DNA of 9,876 bases from Thiobacillus sp. (GTDB lineage: Bacteria > Pseudomonadota > Gammaproteobacteria > Burkholderiales > Thiobacillaceae). A program made the position numbers and the translations under genes. This document shows, piece by piece, positions 1 to 5,483 of this stretch. The DNA lies in contig NZ_JANJXQ010000077.1 of the NCBI RefSeq assembly GCF_024708915.1, forward strand, positions 1-9,876, read 5' to 3'. The number at the start of each line of letters is the position of its first letter. The first letter of the stretch is position 1. The notes under the pieces are model-generated. The model searched no databases, had not been told where the DNA came from, and saw nothing but the letters and a program-made list of their open reading frames with translations.

Positions 1-492
1 GCCGATGGCGCCCCAGCCCACCAGATCGGCAATGTATTGCGGCGAGATCAGATCGAGAAATTCGGTCGCGCAGGGCAGGCCGATTTCGTTGATTTCCAGC
101 AGCAGCTTGCGCGCCAGCCGCAGCCCCTCGTTGATGTCGAAGCTCTCGTCCAGGTGCGGGTCGTTGATCAGCCCTTTCCAGCCCACGGTGGTACGCGGTT
201 TTTCGAAATACACGCGCATGACGACGATCAGATCGTGCGCCAGCTCGTCGGCCAGCGGCTTCAGTTTGCGCGCATAATCGAGCGCGGCGCCCGGGTCATG
301 GATGGAACACGGGCCGACGACGACGAACATGCGGTCGTCCGCCCCGCGCAGCACGTCGTGGATGGCACTGCGGGCTTGCGCCACGCGCGCCAGCACGGTT
401 TCGCTGGCGCGCAATTCGCGCATGATCTGCATCGGAGCGAGCAGTTCGCCGCTTTGCTCGATGCGGGTATCGTCGGTTCGGGTGGCAGACAT
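1..492 (-). CDS. aroG: 3-deoxy-7-phosphoheptulonate (DAHP) synthase, class I, AroG type; C-terminal part lies outside the window
   Basis: Condenses phosphoenolpyruvate with erythrose 4-phosphate to DAHP, the first step of the shikimate pathway (cytoplasmic, metal dependent). The visible 164 residues carry the family blocks VVVGPCSIHDP (Cys62, matching the metal-binding Cys61 of E. coli AroG), VMRVYFEKPRTTVGWKGL (Arg93 and Lys98, matching PEP-binding Arg92/Lys97) and ATEFLDLISPQY. The N-terminal TDDTRI resembles NDDLRI of E. coli AroG, and EFLDLISPQ resembles the AroG rather than the AroF version, so a Phe-sensitive isozyme is the best guess; this is inference, since most of the enzyme is missing. 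Start: ATG at 490-492, preceded by a CGGAG ribosome site with good spacing. The family is about 350 residues, so roughly half is seen. Upstream on the same strand lies a probable Phe/Tyr attenuator, which fits the isozyme guess. Confidence 0.96.
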   Translation of the reverse strand, partial: MSATRTDDTRIEQSGELLAPMQIMRELRASETVLARVAQARSAIHDVLRGADDRMFVVVGPCSIHDPGAALDYARKLKPLADELAHDLIVVMRVYFEKPRTTVGWKGLINDPHLDESFDINEGLRLARKLLLEINEIGLPCATEFLDLISPQYIADLVGWGAIG

Positions 493-727
493 GTTCGGGC
501 TCCGTTGATTTATTGATTCGGTCAGATGAAGTTTGAAGCGGGATCAAGGTTCAGCTTGCTCGGGCTGTGTGTGGCAGCGCGGGAGGCCGAATCAATAACC
601 ATTAAAAATAGCGTTCTATTGAGACGGACCAGCGAACCGGTCAAAGCATGATGCCGTGAGAAATACAATGCGGGTTCAAACATCGTCGGGCCTTATCAAT
701 AGGTTGATCCGTGCTGGCGGCGTAAAC
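493..727 (-). other. aroG 5' leader downstream of the attenuator
   Basis: About 235 nt separate the intrinsic terminator from the aroG start, long for an attenuator-controlled gene. No conserved gene is seen. It holds a compact hairpin with a UUCG tetraloop on the aroG strand (stem arms 637-642 and 627-632, loop 633-636). It also holds a 53-codon ORF (522-683, minus) whose ATG has AAGG seven bases upstream but whose product resembles nothing recognised. I saw no convincing second promoter: TTGACC occurs but lacks a good -10 at normal spacing. It may be simple untranslated leader. Confidence 0.5.
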
Positions 728-755
728 AAAAAAACCGCCAGCGTACTGGCGGTTT
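728..755 (-). terminator. intrinsic terminator, likely the attenuator of aroG
   Basis: On the minus strand a ten-base-pair stem (AAACCGCCAG at 755-746 with CTGGCGGTTT at 741-732) closes a TACG loop and runs into seven consecutive T (734-728), then GTTT. This is a textbook rho-independent terminator pointing toward aroG. The only ORF directly upstream in that direction is the short Phe/Tyr-rich leader ORF, so it reads as a premature terminator in the aroG transcript. On the plus strand the tail is only TTTCGTT, a much poorer signal. Confidence 0.9.
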
Positions 756-776
756 CGTTAAGGCGTGCTGTTCGTT

Positions 777-845
777 TCAGCGCCTCCCGACCGCCTGCGG
801 CGTGGGATAAAAGCGGCTAAAAAAGAATACTGCGGCACGAATCAT
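777..845 (-). CDS. putative Phe/Tyr-rich leader peptide (22 aa) of the aroG attenuator
   Basis: ATG at 845-843 opens 22 codons ending with TGA at 779-777. Codons 7-13 read FFFSRFY (TTC TTT TTT AGC CGC TTT TAT), so five of seven are aromatic, followed by Pro. This recalls the E. coli pheA leader peptide with its Phe runs, and it lies 21 nt before a terminator that precedes the DAHP synthase gene. Its function would be to report Phe (and Tyr) tRNA charging by ribosome stalling; the peptide itself need not act. Weak points: no clear Shine-Dalgarno, and the promoter-like signals place the transcript start at about the ATG itself, which would make it leaderless. Another ATG four bases upstream opens an unrelated 10-codon frame with one Phe. 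Confidence 0.6.
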   Translation of the reverse strand: MIRAAVFFFSRFYPTPQAVGRR

Positions 846-852
846 GCATGGC

Positions 853-882
853 AGTCTACCAAAACTGGAGTGGGCTCGCCAA
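853..882 (-). promoter_or_regulatory. candidate sigma-70 promoter for the aroG leader transcript
   Basis: On the minus strand TTGGCG (882-877) and TAGACT (858-853) are 18 bases apart; each matches four of six consensus positions. The -10 is preceded by TGG, giving an extended TGn -10. The predicted start is about 846-845, at the leader-peptide ATG. No experimental support exists here, and weaker alternatives upstream cannot be excluded. Confidence 0.42.
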
Positions 883-956
883 GCGCCCGCGAGTCGGCCG
901 GATTCGGACGGCACAGGGATGCCATCGGGCAAACGGGATAAACAAAAGGGAATGGT

Positions 957-3900
957 GTGGAAATGTTGGCTAACGCGACAGAGATTCGGCATCCCGCGCA
1001 GGAATTGCGGCGCGACAAACGCTTTCAGGTCTCGCAGGCGGCCATCATCACGCAGCCGGGGCATACCGAAATCGCTTGCGAGATCCGCGATTTCTGCCTG
1101 GGCGGGCTGTTTCTCAAGTTCACCAACCCCGAAGCGGCGATCGCCGCGCTGGCCAGGCGCGCGGACGCCGAGGTGGAAATCGTCTTCACCCCGGCCTCGA
1201 CCCATACCGCCCAGACCTTCCGCGTACCGGCGCAGCTCAAGCGCCTGAGCCCGCTCGGCGTCGGCGTCGCGTTTGTCCGGCAGCCGGTCGATGCGCTGCG
1301 CGCGCTGCAAAAACTGCGCATGGCCGGGCACCGGCAAAAGCTCGCCGCCCTGCCCGCGTCCCACGCGCACCCCCAGCTGCGCGAAGCCAGCAGCGCGCTG
1401 CTGAGCGAAACCCTGCTGCAGGTGCACGACCAGATGATGCGCATGCTGGGCGACAAGCTGAACACGGCGGCGATGCACGCCTCCGGCATCGCCGAACACA
1501 GCGGGCTGCTGGGCGCCGTCCACGAATTCGGCAAACACGCGGCTGCCGTGCAAACCCGCTTTGTGCAACAGGTGCTGGATACGCTGCGGCAGGCCCGCCC
1601 GGTGCAAACCCAGGCCACCCGCGACACTTCGGATAGCGGACTGGCTCTGGTCGACGAACTGGATTTCGAAGACTGGCTTGCCACCTCGTCCGAAGCCAAC
1701 AAGCTGGAAGAACTGTTCCGCGAGCAGCTCGCCGACATCGAACCGCGCATCGGCCAATTGTTCGGCTTTGCCTGCGACCACAGCAACAACCCGTTCGGGC
1801 CCGCGGTCATCGGCCACGCCTATCGCAGCGTGCTGCAGGACGTGCCGGTACCGGCACGCGCCCGGCAGGTCGCGTATGCCGCGTTGCGCGACGTGCTGAC
1901 CGAGCAGCTGGCGCCACTGTATGCCGAGCTGCTGGCGCTATTACCGGTCTCGCAGGCCGAGGCCGCGCAGCCGCCCGTTGCGGCGCCGCAATCCCGGCAC
2001 GCCGCTCCACCGGGGGCAGCGCCCACCGCCGCCCCCGCGCAAGCCGAATCCCCGGTCCCCGCGGCGGCGCCGCAGGGCGCCCTCGGCCGCCTGACCGGCT
2101 CGCTGCTGGATTTTTTCCGGGGCCAGCCAGCGGCAGCCGCGGCCCCGCCTCCCTCGGGCGCAGTGCCCGCCGCCGCGGCAGGCAAGGCCATGCCTGGTTA
2201 TGCCGCGCAGGGTGCGGCGGCCAGCGGCCAACCCGCGATGGCAAGCGCGCCCGGCGTGGCCCGCTCGCCGGTGCTGCAGCGCCTGGCCGCCGCCGGCGCG
2301 CTGCCGCCCGCCGTCACCCACGAAATGCAGCGCTCGGTCGACATGTTCGGCGCGCTGTTCGACACCATGCACGCCGAGAAATCGGTCAGCGAGGGAATGC
2401 GTCCGTTTTTCCAGCAGCTGGAAACCAGCCTCATCAAGCTGGCGATGTCCGACCCGCAATTTCTGAATTCGCCGGCCCACCCGGCGCACAAGGTATTGAA
2501 CACGCTCGACCGCATCAGCATGGTGGCCGGCGACGACGGCAAGATCACCGACCAGCGCCTGCTGCGGCTGATGAGCCGCTGGACCGACCGCATCAACGCC
2601 GAGGCCGACAAGAACCCGGGCGTGTTCGAAGAAGCGCGCACCCAGCTGGAACGCGTCGTCAAGCCGCTGCTGAACGAGCGTGCCGCACGGGTGTTCCGCC
2701 TGCAGGAAATGTGCGAAGGCCGCCAGCGTGCCGAAGTCGTCAAACAGCGCATCCTGCGCGAACTGTTGACGCGGCTGGACGAACGCGCGGTGCCCAATGC
2801 CGTGATCGAACTGCTGAACGGCGGCTGGCGCAGCGTGCTGCTGCTGGCCGAGATGCGCCACGGCGTCGACAGCGACGAGGCGCGCGAGGCCTGGCAGGTG
2901 CTGCAGCAGCTGTGCGCCTGGCTGGATCCGGAACTGGCCACGCCGCCCGGCGCCGCCGAGATTCAGACCTTGCTGCAGCGCATCGACCAGGCGCTCACCC
3001 AGGTGTGCGCCGACAAGTTCGCGCAGGACCGTATCGTCGATCAGCTCGCCGCCGCGCTGTTCGACGAAGACAAATCGCAGCGCCAGCACACTTCGGTCGC
3101 CGCCCGCCTCAACGACGCTACCGGCGAGCCGCTCTCCGAAGCGCAGGACAATCTGGCCGAACGCCTGCGCGTCGGCGACTGGCTGCAGTTCAAGTCGCTC
3201 GACACCCCGCTCAACCTGATCTGGATCGGCGACCAGCCGCCGGTGTATGTGTTTGCCAACTACCGCGGGATCAAGAAGCTCGACCTCAAGCGCCAGGACC
3301 TGCTGCAATCGCTGGAAGACGGCACGGCGCAATGGACCGAAGACCTGGAACTGCCATTGATGGACCGCTCCTACAGCGCGATGATCCAGAAAATGCAGCG
3401 CGACCTGCTGTGGCAGGCGTCCCACGATCCCGCCACCGGACTCGCCAACCGCAAGAGCTTCTTCCGTTCCATCCGCCGCAACTGGCTGCGCAGCCAGAAC
3501 CCGGACAGCGGCTACGCCGTCGGCGTGATCCAGCTCGACATCAGCGATCCCGCCGGCGAGGCCGTGGGCGCCGAAATCCGCACCCCGATCCTGCGCGAAT
3601 TCGCCCGGCAGCTGCCCGCGCAGCTGCCGCCCGGCGCGTTGCTGGCGCGTGCCGGCGAATCCGGGCTGGCGTTCTGGACCGAAGCCGCCGACAGCGCCGC
3701 TGCCAAGGCGCAGGTCGACGCGCTGCTGCACGCCCTCGTCGACCGGCCGCAGGAAATCGACGGCACCCGCTACCGCGTGCAGGCCGCGGCCGGCCTGATG
3801 TGGACGCGCGACTGCCTCAGCCCCGAAGCGTATTACGACAACGCCAACGCCGCCTGCGCCCGCGCCCGCGAGTCGGGCGCGCCTATCGTGTCGTACGACA

Positions 3901-4682
3901 GCGAAACCGACGCCGCCGGCGTGCTGGCGCTGGCCGAGTGGGCGCACGAACTGACTGCCATCCTCGCCAACAACCAGTTGAGCCTGAATTGCCAGCCTGT
4001 GGCCGCCGCGGCCGATTCCGCGGGAACTCCGCTGTATTACGAAGTCCTGCTGCACCCGACCGCCCACGGCGAACGCAGCATCGCCACCCGTGACCTGATC
4101 GCTGTTGCCGAGCGCCTGCAGCGCATCGGCGAAGTCGACCGCTGGGTGGTCAAAACCGTTCTGCGGTGGATGCGCGAGCAACCCGATCTCGCCGCCCGGA
4201 TCGGCGGCTTCTCGATCAACCTGTCCGGCCAGTCCGTCACCAACCCGCTGTTCCTGAAGTTCCTTCTCGCCGAACTGGCGCGCGGCGACATTGCCGGCGA
4301 CAAGCTGATTTTCGAAATCAGCGAAGCCGACGCCGTCGACGGCCACGCGCAAACCCAGTTGTTCATGCGCCAGCTGCAGCGCCACGGCTGCCGCTTCACC
4401 CTCGACGAGTTCGGCGCCGGCAACAGCTCCTACACCCGCCTGAAAAGCATGAAGCTGGATTACCTGAAGATCGACCGTGCGCTGGTGCGCGAGATCGGCA
4501 CCAGCATGATCGACGAGGCGCTGGTGCGCTCGATCCTGGAAACCGGGAGCTTCCTCGGGATCAGGACGGTGGCGGGGTATGTGGAGGATGCGGAGACGCT
4601 GGCGAAGCTGGCGGAGATGGGGGTGGATTGCGTGCAGGGGTATTTGATCGGGGAGCCGAGGCCGCTGGAGAGTTTGGCGTAA
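957..4682 (+). CDS. DUF1631 protein with N-terminal PilZ and C-terminal degenerate GGDEF-EAL domains
   Basis: Large multidomain protein (1241 aa), probably a c-di-GMP receptor. Domains in order: a PilZ-like segment (about residues 15-115) with RxxxR at Arg18-Arg22 and DFCLGG at 45-50, a DxSxxG motif with Cys for Ser; DUF1631 (about 130-790), interrupted by an Ala/Pro-rich linker near 330-447; a GGDEF-like domain (about 815-990) whose signature is AGESG (899-903), hence unlikely to be a cyclase; and an EAL-like domain (about 1000-1241) with EVL at 1029-1031, Asn1088, FEISE at 1119-1123, DEFG at 1150-1153, Lys1171, AGYVED at 1206-1211 and Gln1227. Loss of the second Asp of DDFG and of the Glu in AEGVE argues against phosphodiesterase activity. 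EVL recalls FimX of Pseudomonas, a non-catalytic binder acting in type IV pilus assembly; a pilus role here is only inference. No membrane segment is evident, so it is probably cytoplasmic. Start: GTG at 957, five bases after AGGGA; ATG at 963 is equally possible. No clear promoter is seen. Confidence 0.93.
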   Translation: MEMLANATEIRHPAQELRRDKRFQVSQAAIITQPGHTEIACEIRDFCLGGLFLKFTNPEAAIAALARRADAEVEIVFTPASTHTAQTFRVPAQLKRLSPLGVGVAFVRQPVDALRALQKLRMAGHRQKLAALPASHAHPQLREASSALLSETLLQVHDQMMRMLGDKLNTAAMHASGIAEHSGLLGAVHEFGKHAAAVQTRFVQQVLDTLRQARPVQTQATRDTSDSGLALVDELDFEDWLATSSEANKLEELFREQLADIEPRIGQLFGFACDHSNNPFGPAVIGHAYRSVLQDVPVPARARQVAYAALRDVLTEQLAPLYAELLALLPVSQAEAAQPPVAAPQSRHAAPPGAAPTAAPAQAESPVPAAAPQGALGRLTGSLLDFFRGQPAAAAAPPPSGAVPAAAAGKAMPGYAAQGAAASGQPAMASAPGVARSPVLQRLAAAGALPPAVTHEMQRSVDMFGALFDTMHAEKSVSEGMRPFFQQLETSLIKLAMSDPQFLNSPAHPAHKVLNTLDRISMVAGDDGKITDQRLLRLMSRWTDRINAEADKNPGVFEEARTQLERVVKPLLNERAARVFRLQEMCEGRQRAEVVKQRILRELLTRLDERAVPNAVIELLNGGWRSVLLLAEMRHGVDSDEAREAWQVLQQLCAWLDPELATPPGAAEIQTLLQRIDQALTQVCADKFAQDRIVDQLAAALFDEDKSQRQHTSVAARLNDATGEPLSEAQDNLAERLRVGDWLQFKSLDTPLNLIWIGDQPPVYVFANYRGIKKLDLKRQDLLQSLEDGTAQWTEDLELPLMDRSYSAMIQKMQRDLLWQASHDPATGLANRKSFFRSIRRNWLRSQNPDSGYAVGVIQLDISDPAGEAVGAEIRTPILREFARQLPAQLPPGALLARAGESGLAFWTEAADSAAAKAQVDALLHALVDRPQEIDGTRYRVQAAAGLMWTRDCLSPEAYYDNANAACARARESGAPIVSYDSETDAAGVLALAEWAHELTAILANNQLSLNCQPVAAAADSAGTPLYYEVLLHPTAHGERSIATRDLIAVAERLQRIGEVDRWVVKTVLRWMREQPDLAARIGGFSINLSGQSVTNPLFLKFLLAELARGDIAGDKLIFEISEADAVDGHAQTQLFMRQLQRHGCRFTLDEFGAGNSSYTRLKSMKLDYLKIDRALVREIGTSMIDEALVRSILETGSFLGIRTVAGYVEDAETLAKLAEMGVDCVQGYLIGEPRPLESLA

Positions 4683-4699
4683 CGCCGTCTCTCCGCTCC

Positions 4700-4724
4700 G
4701 TTCGCGCTGAACTTGTCGAAGCGC
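4700..4724. repeat. small dispersed palindromic repeat of the CTTCGACAAG type
   Basis: The sequence from GTTCGCGC through CTTGTCGAAGCGC resembles a short interspersed repeat that I recognise from intergenic regions of many proteobacteria (consensus around TTCGACAAGCTCAG). It is an imperfect palindrome: GCGC flanks both sides and TTCG/CGAA can pair. It lies 18 bases after the stop of the DUF1631 gene. A role in 3'-end formation is possible but not shown; no U tract follows. Confidence 0.6.
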
Positions 4725-4747
4725 TGTTGGGGGCAGTAGCCGGCTTC

Positions 4748-5014
4748 TTCGCAGGACCACTGGCCGTTGGCCGGGGGTAGCCCGGCAGCTAGTCACTTTT
4801 CTTGTCTCGCCAAGAAAAGTAACCAAAAGAAGGCGACCCCGACAGTCCCGAATTCCCGAAGATCAAGCGCGCCAGGTGGGCGGCAAAGAACTCACCCCGC
4901 CCTCGATGTTTTTAATTGGTTTTTTGTGGGCGGGGCTCAGACACCTTTGCCGCTGACCCACCCGCCACACTTGATCTTCGGCGGGTCTGTGAGGGGAAAG
5001 AAGATCAAAACCAG
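4748..5014 (+). repeat. dispersed structured repeat, copy A
   Basis: About 267 bp, homologous to the inverted copy at 5109-5370. A 36-base block (4764-4799) is identical to 5318-5353 reversed. In order it holds a hairpin with a 10-pair stem (4795-4804 with 4811-4820, loop TCTCGC), then a large nested hairpin: outer stem 4856-4867 with 4970-4981 (12 pairs), middle stem 4877-4888 with 4945-4952 and 4957-4960 (CGGCAAAG/CTTTGCCG, bulge CTGA, TGGG/CCCA), and inner stem 4895-4902 with 4928-4935 (8 pairs). Translated in one frame it gives the AGGSPAASHF... string often annotated as a hypothetical protein in this group; I take that as a by-product of the repeat. No transposase or clear target duplication is seen. 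The family is recognised only as a recurring intergenic repeat, function unknown. Confidence 0.88.
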
Positions 5015-5108
5015 GACGGTGATGACTGGACGGTTTGCCTGCTTGGGTGAGGACGCAAAACCCCGCGCGAAACATTAAATCGATTTGCGACGATTGCACT
5101 TTGGCGAA
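5015..5108. other. unique spacer between the two inverted repeat copies
   Basis: These 94 bases lie between the facing ends of copies A and B. They contain a short AT-richer stretch with ATCGAT. I see no gene, promoter or further repeat in them. Confidence 0.6.
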
Positions 5109-5370
5109 CTGGTTTGACGTTCTCCCCTCTCAGTCCCGCCGGAAATCGAGCCTGCCGGGCGGATCAGCGGCAAAGGTGTCTGAGCCCCGCTCACCTTCGA
5201 AATACAAATAAAGCGGGGCGAGTTCTTTGCCGCCCGTCCGGCAGGCTCGATTTCCGGGGTTTCGGGGATGAGCGGGGTCGCTTTTTCTTTGGTTACTTTC
5301 TTTTGGCGAGACAAAAGAAAGTGACTAGCTGCCGGGCTACCCCCGGCCAACGGTCAGCGATCCTGCGAAA
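5109..5370 (-). repeat. dispersed structured repeat, copy B (inverted relative to copy A)
   Basis: About 262 bp on the opposite strand from copy A, with the same order of parts. Its small hairpin has an 11-pair stem (5295-5305 with 5312-5322) around the conserved GCGAGA/TCTCGC loop. The large hairpin has a perfect 20-pair outer stem (5139-5158 with 5238-5257), the conserved CGGCAAAG/CTTTGCCG stem (5168-5175 with 5225-5232) and a 7-pair inner stem (5185-5191 with 5212-5218). Outer and inner stem sequences differ from copy A yet remain paired. The reverse-strand ORF across it (start near 5350) is the same AGGSPAASHF-type string and is probably not a gene. Confidence 0.88.
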
Positions 5371-5375
5371 CCACT

Positions 5376-5390
5376 CACTACTCAGTAGTG
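5376..5390. repeat. perfect short palindrome CACTACT-C-AGTAGTG
   Basis: Seven bases on each side of a single central C are perfectly complementary. It lies just outside the outer end of repeat copy B. It could be a small hairpin with a slightly larger loop or a protein-binding site; nothing in the context chooses between these. Confidence 0.5.
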
Positions 5391-5410
5391 CTCCGCGCCT
5401 GACCGTACTG

Positions 5411-5441
5411 GATTGCTTCGGCGCTCCGCGCCTCGCAATGA
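5411..5441. repeat. dispersed palindromic repeat of the ATTGCTTCG...CGCAATGA type
   Basis: ATTGC (5412-5416) pairs with GCAAT (5435-5439), and inside it GGCGC pairs with GCGCC around a TCC loop. The form (GATTGCTTCG ... CGCAATGAC) matches a short intergenic repeat that I recognise from many bacterial genomes. The core GCTCCGCGCCT also occurs 33 bases to the left (5390-5400 and 5423-5433). It lies about 40 bp past the tldD stop and may act as a 3'-end hairpin, but no U tract follows on the tldD strand. Confidence 0.6.
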
Positions 5442-5483
5442 CAGGGATGCACTCTGACAATGGTAGGCATTGCCGTCAGGGCA

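Larger units (their letters stand above)
728..846 (-). promoter_or_regulatory. Phe/Tyr-responsive transcription attenuator of aroG
   Basis: Three elements of ribosome-mediated attenuation can be drawn on the minus strand. Region 3 of the terminator contains ACCGCC (753-748). The leader ORF contains the exact complement GGCGGT (795-790, codons 17-19), giving a six-pair antiterminator. Upstream, TCCC plus GCCG (807-804, 801-798) can pair with CGGT plus GGGA (793-790, 788-785) in a local hairpin that hides GGCGGT. A ribosome stalled at the Phe codons (7-9, 12) or Tyr13 would disrupt the local hairpin and free GGCGGT to pair with region 3. A ribosome reaching the stop at 779-777 would cover GGCGGT and let the terminator form. 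The arrangement parallels the enterobacterial pheA attenuator. Structures were drawn by eye without energy calculation. Confidence 0.62.

Noticed and set aside
728..755. Terminator for a plus-strand transcript
   Set aside because: No plus-strand gene ends before it, and the plus-strand tail has only three T before CG; the U7 tail is on the minus strand.
817..849. Alternative leader start at ATG 849-847
   Set aside because: It opens a 10-codon frame with a single Phe and ends far from the terminator; the 845 frame has the aromatic cluster and better placement.
735..960. 6S-like or other noncoding RNA gene ending at the terminator
   Set aside because: Length and terminator would fit, but I could not recognise 6S features, and the Phe/Tyr ORF explains the region better.
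777..1817. 346-codon minus-strand frame ending at 777
   Set aside because: Mostly a shadow of the DUF1631 gene. Only its last 22 codons, from the ATG at 845, are kept, as the proposed leader peptide.
1941..4826. Very long open frame (961 codons) on the minus strand
   Set aside because: It lies antisense to the DUF1631 gene, whose domains are clear. The translation is Gln/Gly/Val/Arg-rich with no recognisable domain, as expected for a shadow frame in GC-rich coding DNA.
4748..5370. Composite transposon or insertion sequence bounded by the inverted copies
   Set aside because: The 94-base interior has no transposase or cargo, and no target-site duplication was found; two separate insertions or copies of a non-autonomous element fit better.
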